Positions 1 through 7,006 are shown, numbered from the stretch's first letter. The stretch is 13,730 bases of DNA from Methanocorpusculum sp. (GCA_029987395.1 DALTVX010000022.1:1-13730), one strand, 5' to 3'. Notes: generated from the sequence alone by a model not told the origin. Numbers and translations: made by a program.

Positions 1-59
1 ATTTATATATGATGAACACACCAAACCAAAAATAAGCCCGATCCTGCCGTATTTTATTT

Positions 60-305
60 TTGTCAGCAAAAAATACCACACAAAAACCTATCAAAAATCA
101 TCATCGAGAGGTCAAAATGGAATCGAAACACCTATTTGCGAATGGAAAATCTCAAATTTCGCATCAAAAATCTTCAATTTTTCACACCCCTATTTTGTTA
201 TCAAATTGCTAGCAAATTTCACATTTTGCGAAACACTCAAATACCCTCAGGAAAAACAATATGTTAGCAGGTTGTCAGCAAGTTTGCTATCAAATCTGTC
301 AGCAC
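60..305. repeat. Array of iterated 10-bp dyads, core TTG-N4-CAA (possible operator or iteron array)
   Basis: Seven related 10-mers are visible: TTGTCAGCAA (60-69), TTGTTATCAA (195-204), TTGCTAGCAA (206-215, a perfect palindrome), ATGTTAGCAG (261-270), TTGTCAGCAA (272-281), TTGCTATCAA (284-293) and CTGTCAGCAC (296-305). Five have both outer TTG and CAA triplets; the fourth and seventh are degenerate. Start-to-start distances within the clusters are 11, 11, 12 and 12 bases, close to one helical turn, so a protein could bind them along one face of the DNA. The surrounding DNA is AT-rich and has no gene. A gene to the left of the window could be the regulated target, or the array could be a replication or partition site; nothing here decides which. 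Confidence 0.55.
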
Positions 306-387
306 CCGTTCATCGGGAGGAAGTGAGAATATAACGCAAAAATTTACCCTGTGCATAGACGACTCAGACAAACACCCCCTCCCTCTC

Positions 388-402
388 AAAAAAACAAAAC
401 CC
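388..402 (-). terminator. T-run terminator after the 348-residue gene
   Basis: On the minus strand, about 50 bases past the stop at 450, a T-run interrupted by one G follows the gene (plus strand: seven A, C, four A at 388-399). T-runs without a strong stem are usual archaeal terminators. I see no clear hairpin. Confidence 0.4.
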
Positions 403-449
403 CCATGCCCCCGTGGGCACGTGGATCGACCATCACACCTCCCCCGCCT

Positions 450-1496
450 TCAATACCCCTCCCACCCATACTCGCACGTTACAGAAACGCCCCGGGACCC
501 CGTCACCTCACTCACATCCATCACCTCACTCACATCCGCCACCAGAGGCACATCCATCACCTCACTCACATCCATCACCTCACCCACATCCGCCACCAGA
601 GGCACATCTGTAACCAGCTTCGATAAAACCACCTTCGATAAAACCAGCTTCGGTGCTTCCCGCTCCCCTAAAGCACCAAACTGCATCCGAGGAACACGCC
701 CCTCAGTCGCAAAAAAACCCCCTAACAGATCACTCCACACCTCCGCCACCTGATACTTCGGCATACTCGCATCATGCAAAGCCACCGAGATCATCGCCCC
801 CTCCCCATACACCTCCGGGGAACGTGGAACGATCACCCCATGAAGATGCTGCTGTTTTCCAATATACGTCACCTCACCCTCATAGATCACCTTCATCCAG
901 CCTGCATCACGGTGCGTAAACCGCCTCTCTCCAATCAAAAACGGCTCGCACCAATCAAGCCCCATCCAGTCCAGATCCACCGGATCGCCCTTCAGCCGCA
1001 AACCCGGAGACGAAATGTTCCTCATCATCCCCGTAAGCACCAGATCAGGCTCCATCTCAATAAAATTACACAAAGGCGAGTGGCCGTTCCTCACCCGGTA
1101 CTCACGGAGAATTTCCGCAAGATGGCAGCTTCGCACATGCCCCGCCGCCCTCTTCGAATAACCATCATACGAAGTCATCGCATACGAATACTCAAACTCC
1201 ACCCCGGTCGAAAGCCGCAGCCTCCACAAACACGCCGCAGGATTATCCTTCACGATCGGCGGCCCCGACTCCTCATACCGCTTCTCGCGATACTGCACGA
1301 TCATGCCAAACGTATTCACCAAACCCGAATTTGCAAGCGTAAAGGACACCGGCAGCTCGGTACCCACAGGACGGATCAAAATAAATCCGCTGCCCTTTGG
1401 CAGATCCGACCGACGGGGGTGGCCCGGCTTAAACGGGATCCACTCTGACCATGCAAGATCCTCGCATACATCCGGTGATGCAGCCATCTCATTCAT
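450..1496 (-). CDS. Hypothetical protein with tandem hexapeptide C-terminus
   Basis: I do not recognise this 348-residue protein. It is soluble-looking, with no signal peptide or membrane segment, and the first ~280 residues look like ordinary globular sequence rich in Trp, Arg and Gly (for example WSEWIPFKPGHPRR near residue 17 and DWMGLDWCEPFLIGERR near 175). Residues about 282-293 are a short LVLSK/VVLSK repeat. Residues about 297-332 are six hexapeptides of the form DV(P/G/S)(L/E)V(A/M/T), acidic and alternating, followed by a 16-residue tail. The ATG at 1496 has a TATA-like stretch about 20-30 bases upstream and no Shine-Dalgarno, so a leaderless message is plausible; the ATG at 1487 is an alternative start. 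It has its own promoter region and is separated from ncsA by about 156 bases. The long open frame and ordinary N-terminal composition support it being a gene. The repeats are probably a lineage-specific expansion. Confidence 0.65.
   Translation of the reverse strand: MNEMAASPDVCEDLAWSEWIPFKPGHPRRSDLPKGSGFILIRPVGTELPVSFTLANSGLVNTFGMIVQYREKRYEESGPPIVKDNPAACLWRLRLSTGVEFEYSYAMTSYDGYSKRAAGHVRSCHLAEILREYRVRNGHSPLCNFIEMEPDLVLTGMMRNISSPGLRLKGDPVDLDWMGLDWCEPFLIGERRFTHRDAGWMKVIYEGEVTYIGKQQHLHGVIVPRSPEVYGEGAMISVALHDASMPKYQVAEVWSDLLGGFFATEGRVPRMQFGALGEREAPKLVLSKVVLSKLVTDVPLVADVGEVMDVSEVMDVPLVADVSEVMDVSEVTGSRGVSVTCEYGWEGY
501..610 (-). repeat. Two tandem 54-bp units (18 residues, each three hexapeptides) inside the 348-residue gene
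   Basis: The unit at 503-556 is repeated at 557-610 with only three mismatches in 54. Each unit contains two near-identical 18-bp stretches (TCACCTCACTCACATCC core) plus a divergent 18-bp stretch. The length is a multiple of three, so the reading frame is kept and the protein gains 18 residues per unit. Such near-perfect arrays usually vary in copy number by slippage or recombination. Confidence 0.9.
617..654 (-). repeat. 15-bp tandem repeat (2 copies plus partial), same gene
   Basis: AGCTTCGATAAAACC is followed directly by ACCTTCGATAAAACC and then AGCTTCG at 617-653. It encodes the LVLSK-VVLSK-LV stretch just before the hexapeptides. The period keeps the reading frame. This is a second, independent expansion next to the 54-bp array. 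Confidence 0.8.
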
Positions 1497-1652
1497 ACAT
1501 ATATATTTTTTTTAGGAGTATATCAACCCCAAACCGCGCACCGCGGTAATGCCTCGGGTAGTCGGAAAAAGAGGTATGTCAGTGAGAGAGATGGCGTACA
1601 GAAATTGAGAGAAAACTAAGCTTTGCTCTCCGACTCGGGTCTACGACCCTCG
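1497..1652 (-). promoter_or_regulatory. Promoter region of the 348-residue gene, with two small hairpins
   Basis: On the minus strand, TATA-like sequence lies at about 1500-1525 (TTGATATACT and an A-run followed by TATATAT), directly upstream of the ATG at 1496. Inverted repeats ACCGCG-CAC-CGCGGT (1533-1547) and GGGTC-TAC-GACCC (1637-1649) lie further upstream. The second is just after the ncsA stop and may help end that transcript. No Shine-Dalgarno precedes the ATG. Confidence 0.4.
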
Positions 1653-2558
1653 CTAGCATCCATCCCGCCTTTCGATCAACGTACACGCCGCACACAACCG
1701 ATGACTCGTCGGCTCCCCGCATGACTCACACCGGCCCATCTCCGTCACCGGACCCTTCCTTGGCCCAAGCTTCGCAAGAAGTCGCTCCTGTCCGGTCACG
1801 ATATTCATCATCGTCCCGGGATTTTTATACTCCAACTTCCCTAGACCGGTCCGGACCCCGGCACGCAGAGCATACGTCGTATACGGACACTCCGGCAGAT
1901 CTGTCAGCAAATGGTTCACCAGCCCATAAGCCACCGTCTCCCGCTCCGTCGAACGGCATAATGGTTTGATCCTCGGTAAAAAAAGCGTATCCGCATCTGT
2001 TCGATACGACTGCATAACTCGGGTCGCATCCCCACGCAGATAATTCATCAGCACCGACTGTGCCTCATCATCCAGACAATGCCCCGTCGCGATCTTCGTC
2101 GCCCCAACCTCTCGGGCAGCCTGATTCAACGCACGCCTTCTAAGTGTACCGCAGACTGAACACGCCTGCTCCGGGTTTTTTTCCAGCAGCTCATCCAGCG
2201 TCTTCCCGCAGATGTCCGTAAACGAAATCAGCTTATCGGCAAGACCAAGCTTATCGCACAAACTGGTCGCCGCCAAAATAGTGTCATCCCGGTAACCATC
2301 GATCCCCTCATCCACCGTGATCGGGATAAGTTCCGCGTCCAGATCCATTTTTGCGAGCACCGTCAAAAGTACCGTCGAATCCTTCCCACCAGAAAGACCA
2401 ACCCCGATCCTATCCCCCGGCTCGATCATATGATATTTTTCGATCGCCGCCATTACGCGGTTTTCATACCATACTGAAAAATGCTCCCCGCAAAATCTTT
2501 GTTGAGAGATCAAGTCGAGATACACCGCCTTCCTCTCGCAAAGCCCGCACTGTGCCAT
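1653..2558 (-). CDS. ncsA: NcsA/TtuA-family tRNA 2-thiolation enzyme
   Basis: This 301-residue PP-loop ATPase adenylates a uridine in tRNA and replaces its 2-oxygen with sulfur. In non-thermophilic archaea the expected target is the wobble U34; in thermophiles the TtuA branch acts on T54. Visible motifs in order: N-terminal zinc site C4, C7, C23, H26; PP-loop SGGKDS at 56-61; the catalytic Fe-S triad C133, C136 (CSVC) and C224 (PECPY); GHCLDDEAQ at 159-167; and a C-terminal zinc site C277, C280, C289, C292. All key residues are present and the length is normal. The frame is open upstream to 2612, but the ATG at 2558 starts at the zinc finger and has GGAGG seven bases upstream, overlapping the end of the ubiquitin-like gene, so I chose it. 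The sulfur donor is probably that neighbour. Family is certain; U34 versus U54 specificity is inference. Confidence 0.9.
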   Translation of the reverse strand: MAQCGLCERKAVYLDLISQQRFCGEHFSVWYENRVMAAIEKYHMIEPGDRIGVGLSGGKDSTVLLTVLAKMDLDAELIPITVDEGIDGYRDDTILAATSLCDKLGLADKLISFTDICGKTLDELLEKNPEQACSVCGTLRRRALNQAAREVGATKIATGHCLDDEAQSVLMNYLRGDATRVMQSYRTDADTLFLPRIKPLCRSTERETVAYGLVNHLLTDLPECPYTTYALRAGVRTGLGKLEYKNPGTMMNIVTGQERLLAKLGPRKGPVTEMGRCESCGEPTSHRLCAACTLIERRDGC

Positions 2559-2559
2559 C

Positions 2560-2751
2560 TTATCCTCCGTGCACGATCGAGGTCGCCCGCAGGATATCAT
2601 CCTCTTCCACAAGATCGTCCGCGAGAAGCAACTCGCCGTCTCGTGTCACGAGAATCTCATACGGATTTTGATCCAGACGGAGCAGGATCTCCTCAACCGT
2701 ACCGGCATGGGTCGTCTCGACCAAACCATCTGGGAGATAAAGCGTGACCAT
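2560..2751 (-). CDS. Ubiquitin-like sulfur carrier (MoaD/ThiS/TtuB/SAMP type), 63 aa
   Basis: This is a 63-residue beta-grasp protein ending in HGG. The C-terminal Gly-Gly is the end that E1-like enzymes adenylate and convert to a thiocarboxylate. The pattern of an MVTLYLPDG opening strand, a helix around residues 18-28 (TVEEILLRL), a strand around 33-36, DGELLLADDLVEEDD and the terminal Gly-Gly fits the MoaD/ThiS family. The frame is open further upstream, but the ATG at 2751 gives a typical family start and shares one base with the glycosyltransferase stop (TAATG). Its own stop lies one base before the ncsA start, so the pair is translationally coupled. It probably supplies sulfur to NcsA, as TtuB does to TtuA in Thermus. 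It could also be conjugated to proteins as archaeal SAMPs are. No E1 gene is in the window. Confidence 0.88.
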   Translation of the reverse strand: MVTLYLPDGLVETTHAGTVEEILLRLDQNPYEILVTRDGELLLADDLVEEDDILRATSIVHGG

Positions 2752-3458
2752 TATTTTTTCGTATAATCCTTGCCCATGTACTGGTGTTTGTCCGAAAATC
2801 CGCCTTTCGCAACAACATAGAACCACTGGAACGCAGAACGGAACAGACCGAAGTTGATGTATCTTCTCATCGAAAATCCGACGATCATCTTCATATCCAG
2901 AACCACGCGGCCGTAGTTTTTCATGCGTTTCGGCAGTTCCCAGTCGTCTCCTGCATCACAGACCTTATACATCCCGGCCTCGATAAACAACGCCTTTCGA
3001 AATGCGGTATTTGCTCCAAGCGTCGCATAGAAAATGCCGGTCCGTCCCCCAATTCTTACAACCACATTGTAGAGGAACACCTCGAATTTGTGTTTAAATC
3101 CGGGTTCCAGCGGATAGATCGGTCCGTAGATCGTGGATGCATCCGGATATTTCTCGAAATCCTTCACGATCCTTTCAAGCCAGGGTCTTGGCAGGAAACA
3201 GTCCGCATCGGTGGTCACGATAAGATCATACTTACTTGCAAGAACGCCGTCGTTTCGGGCACCGCCCACCTTCTTGCTTGTCTGGATAAACACCTGATCA
3301 GCATACTTTTCAGCGATCTCACGTGTCTTATCCTTGGATCCGCCATCGACCACGACGATCTCATACTGATCTCGTGGGAGCGACTGGTCACAGAGACTTT
3401 TCAGGAAGGCTTCGATACCCTCCTCTTCATTGAATGATGGAACTACAACTGAAATCAT
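2751..3458 (-). CDS. Family 2 glycosyltransferase (GT-A fold)
   Basis: This 235-residue inverting-type glycosyltransferase has the usual GT2 layout: VVVPSFNEE at 4-12, the nucleotide-binding VDGGSKDKT at 37-45, GGARNDG at 65-71 and the metal-binding DAD at 84-86 (TTDADC). A DDWEL motif at about residues 168-172 stands where family members carry the catalytic-base ED region. It lacks the C-terminal membrane helices of dolichol-phosphate sugar synthases, so it is probably a peripheral enzyme working on a lipid-linked or protein-linked glycan at the cytoplasmic face. The start overlaps the upstream GT4 stop as ATGA and has GGAG about ten bases upstream. The sugar and acceptor cannot be told from sequence. 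Confidence 0.9.
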   Translation of the reverse strand: MISVVVPSFNEEEGIEAFLKSLCDQSLPRDQYEIVVVDGGSKDKTREIAEKYADQVFIQTSKKVGGARNDGVLASKYDLIVTTDADCFLPRPWLERIVKDFEKYPDASTIYGPIYPLEPGFKHKFEVFLYNVVVRIGGRTGIFYATLGANTAFRKALFIEAGMYKVCDAGDDWELPKRMKNYGRVVLDMKMIVGFSMRRYINFGLFRSAFQWFYVVAKGGFSDKHQYMGKDYTKK

Positions 3459-4429
3459 GCTAATAACTCCGCATAAAGGTCGGCATGCATTTGAGCGACA
3501 TTTTTGAGATTGAATTTTTCAACTGATTCTCGTGAGGTCGATGCCGCACGTCGCCAGACCTCTTCATTCCGGATAAGTGATTCCGCACCATCGATGTCTG
3601 AGAAAAAACCCGCGATACCGTCGAACACATCCCTGAATTCCGGAAGGTCACGAGAGATAACAGGCACCCCGCTCGCTAGTCCTTCGAGAACAACCACCGA
3701 CATGATCTCTCCATACGATGGAACAAAAAGAAGATCTGCTCCACAGTAAACACCCGTGATATCTGGAACAAAGCCTGTGAAGATCACATTATCACCGGCT
3801 TTTGCTTTCTCTACATCGATTTGTTTGTGCTTCGTGGAAAATTTACCATAAGCATAGCCACCGACCCAAACAAATGTGTATTCTGGCATCCTTTTTGCAA
3901 GCCAGAGGAAATCGAAGATCCCTTTTCTCGGTGTTTGCTGAGCGACCGTTAAAATTACTTTTGCATCGTCATCGACACCAAGAAACTCCCGGAATTCTCG
4001 GCGTTTCTCTGCGGATGGTGCAAATTTTTTCATATCGATACAGTTTGGGATCTGCGTCATCGGCATGCCAGGCAGCATCTCCTGAAGCTCCAAAGTACTC
4101 GGTTTGGTGATCGTGATCATATGATCAAATCTCCGGTAGATTGGGGGATAGAGTAGATTGATAAGTCCGGCGGCTGCGAGATTTCCGATGTTCAGGCGCG
4201 GGGTTGAGTGAGCAGTGAGAATGGTTACACCTTTACTTCGGATCCGATCGATATTGACTCGTGGTCCAAACGTGTGACAGTGATAAATATCATGGTCATG
4301 GTCACGACTGTTGAGCTCCACCTCGACGCCCTGGGTCTCCTTGAGGCCTTCATAGAGCATCATTGCAGCCGATGAACAGCCAACGTACTTTAGCATCGAA
4401 TAGCTTTCTACGCAGATATTTACTCTCAT
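3455..4429 (-). CDS. Family 4 glycosyltransferase (GT-B fold)
   Basis: This 324-residue retaining glycosyltransferase has an N-terminal acceptor domain (VNICVESY opening; HCHTFGP at 50-56; TAHSTPR at 72-78) and a C-terminal donor domain with PRKG at 167-170, FVWVGG at 186-191, FTGFVPD at 217-223 and the GT4 E-x7-E pair at E241 and E249 in SYGEIMSVVVLEG. It is a little shorter than many GT4 enzymes but complete. The ATG at 4429 overlaps the flavoprotein stop as ATGA, with GGAG upstream, and its own stop overlaps the GT2 start, so three genes are translationally coupled. It probably adds one sugar to a lipid or glycan intermediate handed on to GT2. The donor and acceptor are unknown. Confidence 0.92.
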   Translation of the reverse strand: MRVNICVESYSMLKYVGCSSAAMMLYEGLKETQGVEVELNSRDHDHDIYHCHTFGPRVNIDRIRSKGVTILTAHSTPRLNIGNLAAAGLINLLYPPIYRRFDHMITITKPSTLELQEMLPGMPMTQIPNCIDMKKFAPSAEKRREFREFLGVDDDAKVILTVAQQTPRKGIFDFLWLAKRMPEYTFVWVGGYAYGKFSTKHKQIDVEKAKAGDNVIFTGFVPDITGVYCGADLLFVPSYGEIMSVVVLEGLASGVPVISRDLPEFRDVFDGIAGFFSDIDGAESLIRNEEVWRRAASTSRESVEKFNLKNVAQMHADLYAELLA

Positions 4430-5739
4430 GTATTCTTCTCCACAAAATTCATGACGCTCCTGATGCAGCCGTCCATATTGATGTACTCGAACTCAGAGAA
4501 TCTGCCGACAAGATCCACCCCGATGGTCTTTTCAAGATAATCACGGACGATCTTGATATTTTTCAGGTACTCGAGATCGTAGACAACGTAGGCGAATTCG
4601 AAGTGATCGACGGCGGTGTGTACGACGTCATCGCTGGACGGAATAATACCCATTCGGACAAGACCGTCGACCGTGTGCATGATAAGCTCCTCATCGTTCA
4701 TCTTCGAAACATCGTCGCCTTCATTGTAGGTTATTTCTGCAAGTACGGCAGAACAGCCCGCAGGCGCCACCTGACTCGAGAAGTTGGACGGGAAGGAAAG
4801 ACGGTTGAAGGCTCCCCATTTTTCCTCCGGGACATACATCCAGGAGATATCGGGGGCGGTTCCTTTGAACCCGACCGAGATACAGGCAATCGAGTTGTAT
4901 CTAAGGGCGTCGCATGCCTCTTTTATTTGTGGGGGGACATGCAGCATCGGGAGAAGGGTCTGCAAGGGCAGGGTCGAGATAACTCGATCTGCCAGGATCG
5001 TTTCTTTTCCGTTCGAGACCGCCCAACCGTCACCTGTGTTCACGACTGAGGTCACAGTATAGTTTGTTTTGATCGACTTGATTATTGGTTTTGCGATAGC
5101 GTGTATGAGTGCCTCGATACCGCCTTCGATCGGATAGGAAAACACCGCCTGATGGGTGTATCCTTCGGTCTCGATACCTACCGCCGATTTGATGATGTCT
5201 TCCACAGGCGGACGGGGGACACGTCCGTCCATCCAGTGTTTCGACATTTTGTCGGTCGGGTAGTTCCAGATCTTTTCATTGTAGGGCACGAGGTAGCATT
5301 CGGCGATCCCTTTGCCAAAGGTATAATAGATCCAGTCCTTGAAGCTGGTTGGCTCCGGGACCTCGCCTTTTTCGACCGCTACCAGATTCTTGACGTATTC
5401 ATTGATGCAAAAGAACAGATCCTCTTTTGGGAGAGCCGACAGTCCGTTCTCGAATGGGTATTTAACATACTGACCTTTATAGAATATTTTGGTGTTTCTG
5501 TCTCTAAATTCCCGATTTTCTGCAAGAACGTTCTGCATGAATGAAAGGACCTCGGTGTCCCGGGAGAAGATTATATGCGATCCTCCGCAGTCGAAGGTGA
5601 ATCCGTTTCTTTTTTCGGATCTGCACAGACCGCCGATCTTTGGTTCCTTTTCGAGGACCGTGACTTCATGCCCTTTTTCCTTGAGGAGACGTGCGAGAGT
5701 GACCCCGGTCAGACCTCCGCCTAAAATTGCCCACTTCAC
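4426..5739 (-). CDS. FAD-dependent amine-oxidase-fold protein (COG1232 / UDP-galactopyranose mutase-like)
   Basis: This flavoprotein of about 437 residues begins with a Rossmann FAD site: GGGLTG at 7-12, the ribose-binding acid E30 (VTVLEKE) and IGGLCRS at 35-41. PIEGGIEALIHAIAK in the middle and a C-terminal segment with SEFEYINMDGC fit the NAD(P)-binding-like amine oxidase/protoporphyrinogen oxidase superfamily, many members of which sit in polysaccharide loci. The frame is open to an ATG at 5790, but the Rossmann strand should start at the N-terminus. The GTG at 5739 has a TATA-like TTATTATT about 26 bases upstream, suggesting a leaderless message, so I prefer it. It is coupled to the two glycosyltransferases. 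An activity on a nucleotide sugar or a lipid carrier is inference; heme synthesis is unlikely in this setting. Confidence 0.8.
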   Translation of the reverse strand: MKWAILGGGLTGVTLARLLKEKGHEVTVLEKEPKIGGLCRSEKRNGFTFDCGGSHIIFSRDTEVLSFMQNVLAENREFRDRNTKIFYKGQYVKYPFENGLSALPKEDLFFCINEYVKNLVAVEKGEVPEPTSFKDWIYYTFGKGIAECYLVPYNEKIWNYPTDKMSKHWMDGRVPRPPVEDIIKSAVGIETEGYTHQAVFSYPIEGGIEALIHAIAKPIIKSIKTNYTVTSVVNTGDGWAVSNGKETILADRVISTLPLQTLLPMLHVPPQIKEACDALRYNSIACISVGFKGTAPDISWMYVPEEKWGAFNRLSFPSNFSSQVAPAGCSAVLAEITYNEGDDVSKMNDEELIMHTVDGLVRMGIIPSSDDVVHTAVDHFEFAYVVYDLEYLKNIKIVRDYLEKTIGVDLVGRFSEFEYINMDGCIRSVMNFVEKNT

Positions 5740-5760
5740 GAGTACATATTTGGGGCTGAA

Positions 5761-5772
5761 CAATAATAAGAT
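5761..5772 (-). promoter_or_regulatory. TATA-like box for the flavoprotein/glycosyltransferase operon
   Basis: The minus strand reads TCTTATTATTG here, centred about 26 bases upstream of the GTG at 5739. This is the archaeal TATA distance for a transcript that starts at the start codon. It lies after the T-run that follows the DUF362 gene, which supports a separate promoter. No Shine-Dalgarno is visible before the GTG. Confidence 0.4.
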
Positions 5773-5818
5773 GAGTACGTGCGTTTCCACTTAGAGAACA
5801 CAGAAGGGATGGTCACAT

Positions 5819-5831
5819 AAAAAAAGGGTGG
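5819..5831 (-). terminator. T-run terminator after the DUF362-ferredoxin gene
   Basis: Directly after the stop at 5832 the minus strand reads CCACCC followed by seven T. This is a typical archaeal T-run terminator, and it partly separates the DUF362 gene from the following operon. Readthrough is possible. Confidence 0.5.
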
Positions 5832-6980
5832 TCAGTGAATGACTTTGTGGATGACTTTTCCGCTGATCGACCGTTTCATTTCGATCGCGTGATACTGGCA
5901 CATTTCATGGCAGCAGTAACATCTGATACAGTTGGTCAGATCGAAGGTCGCTTTTCCCTGGACGATCTCGACCGCTTTTACCGGGCAGATACGTACACAC
6001 TGCCCACATCCGACGCATTTTTTCGGGTGTATCACCGGGGATGGTTCATACCTTTTTCCCATACGCTGGAGCTTTCGGTATATCGTTTTCTTGTGCCAGG
6101 CTTCCTTCTGGCTGCCGTGATATGTGGAAGGATGAACGTAATCCAAGATCGGAACGATCTCCTCGCCCTCGACCACGACCTCCTCGACCAGACCCCGTCT
6201 CAGGGCGGCCATAGTCGTTCCGATGGTTTCGGGCTTCATGTTTATGAGGGTCTGGGCGGAGATGTCCAGACCATACACCGAGTGAGAAGCAAGAATGTAG
6301 CCAACATCCCGGGGTTCGCCGCCCATTGGCCCGTTTCCTTCCATCCCGACGATCGCGTCCATGACGACAAAGTCAGGTTGGATCAGTTCGTTCAAGTCGA
6401 CAAGCATCTCGGAAAAGTCGATCGCATCCGGAAACCGGGAATGAAACACCGGTTTGTCAAGACCCGGCACAACACCAAAGGTGTTTTTCACCGCACCGGA
6501 AAAATGCGTGAACATGTGGGTCTTTAGCTTGCAGACCGAGATGATGACATCGGCATCACACGCCTGATTGATGACGGTGAAATGTTTCATCATATTCCCT
6601 TCTGCACAGCACCGTTCCTTATATCCGGTGTCATAGGATAATTTGACTCCAAGCTCCTCGGCAACCTTTTCGATCCCGCATTTGTGATAGACTCGTTTGA
6701 GGACTCGTGGAGAGTAGATGATCCCGGCACCAGGACTATCGGCGATCGTGAGAACTCCGCCGGCTTCGATGATCAGTTTTCCAACAGCATAAACTACTTC
6801 AGGATGTGTGGTTATCGCACGGTCGATTCCGGCATCGGACAAGAGATTTGGTTTCAGCAAAACCTTTCTGCCGTCGATTCTTGGAAGACCTCCGGTAGCT
6901 TTTATCGCTTTTCTCACCGCTTCAAGTACTTTTTCCCTGTCGTAGGTGTCACATTTTGCTGAGCCGGTTATACTTTTCAT
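5832..6980 (-). CDS. DUF362 protein with C-terminal 2x[4Fe-4S] ferredoxin domain
   Basis: This 382-residue protein joins a DUF362 domain (residues ~1-300; landmarks VLLKPNLL at 40-47, DSPGAG at 81-86, SVCKLKTHM at 148-156, FSGAVKNTFG at 160-169, MDAIVGMEGNGP at 207-218) to a ferredoxin domain. The clusters are bound by C322, C325, C328, C332 (CVGCGQCVRICP) and C351, C354, C357, C361. The second motif ends in CQ instead of the usual CP. The protein ends with the repeated KVIHKVIH. No membrane segment or signal is seen, so it is probably a cytoplasmic iron-sulfur protein; the reaction of this family is unknown. The ATG at 6980 has a TATA-like TATAATAC about 20-25 bases upstream and no clear Shine-Dalgarno. 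It lies just before the glycosyltransferase operon but is set apart by a T-run, so a functional link is only possible. Confidence 0.9.
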   Translation of the reverse strand: MKSITGSAKCDTYDREKVLEAVRKAIKATGGLPRIDGRKVLLKPNLLSDAGIDRAITTHPEVVYAVGKLIIEAGGVLTIADSPGAGIIYSPRVLKRVYHKCGIEKVAEELGVKLSYDTGYKERCCAEGNMMKHFTVINQACDADVIISVCKLKTHMFTHFSGAVKNTFGVVPGLDKPVFHSRFPDAIDFSEMLVDLNELIQPDFVVMDAIVGMEGNGPMGGEPRDVGYILASHSVYGLDISAQTLINMKPETIGTTMAALRRGLVEEVVVEGEEIVPILDYVHPSTYHGSQKEAWHKKTIYRKLQRMGKRYEPSPVIHPKKCVGCGQCVRICPVKAVEIVQGKATFDLTNCIRCYCCHEMCQYHAIEMKRSISGKVIHKVIH

Positions 6981-6994
6981 ATTCTTTTAGGTTA

Positions 6995-7006
6995 TTTGTA
7001 TTATAG
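6995..7006 (-). promoter_or_regulatory. TATA-like box for the DUF362 gene
   Basis: The minus strand reads GCTATAATACAAA ending near 6995, 15-25 bases before the ATG at 6980. The flank to about 7060 is very AT-rich, with another TATA-like run at 7024-7034. A leaderless or very short-leader transcript fits. Confidence 0.4.

Larger units (their letters stand above)
1..449. other. AT-rich intergenic region without a supported gene
   Basis: No reading frame here has a convincing start, codon pattern or family match. Apart from the dyad array (60-305) and the A-rich stretch at 388-399, I see only a purine-rich GGGAGG at about 315-320 followed by a three-codon frame, which I do not call a gene. The region probably separates the 348-residue gene from whatever lies to the left of the window. 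Confidence 0.5.

Noticed and set aside
315..333. GGGAGG followed by GTG as a small gene
   Set aside because: The frame closes after three codons.
501..610. Possible CRISPR array
   Set aside because: The repeats are directly tandem with no unique spacers and lie inside a coding frame.
351..753. Three plus-strand frames rich in His, Pro, Ser and Thr repeats
   Set aside because: They are the complement of the repeats in the minus-strand 348-residue gene. The repetitive composition is an artefact, and there is no start signal.
1497..1652. Third copy of the inverted intergenic repeat
   Set aside because: It has small GC-rich hairpins and an AAAGAGGTAT-like string, but no shared ordered blocks with the other two copies.
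4363..5049. 228-residue plus-strand frame
   Set aside because: It is antisense to the flavoprotein and GT4 genes, which have clear motifs. It has none.
5835..6527. 230-residue plus-strand frame
   Set aside because: It is antisense to the DUF362-ferredoxin gene, whose cysteine motifs prove the coding strand.
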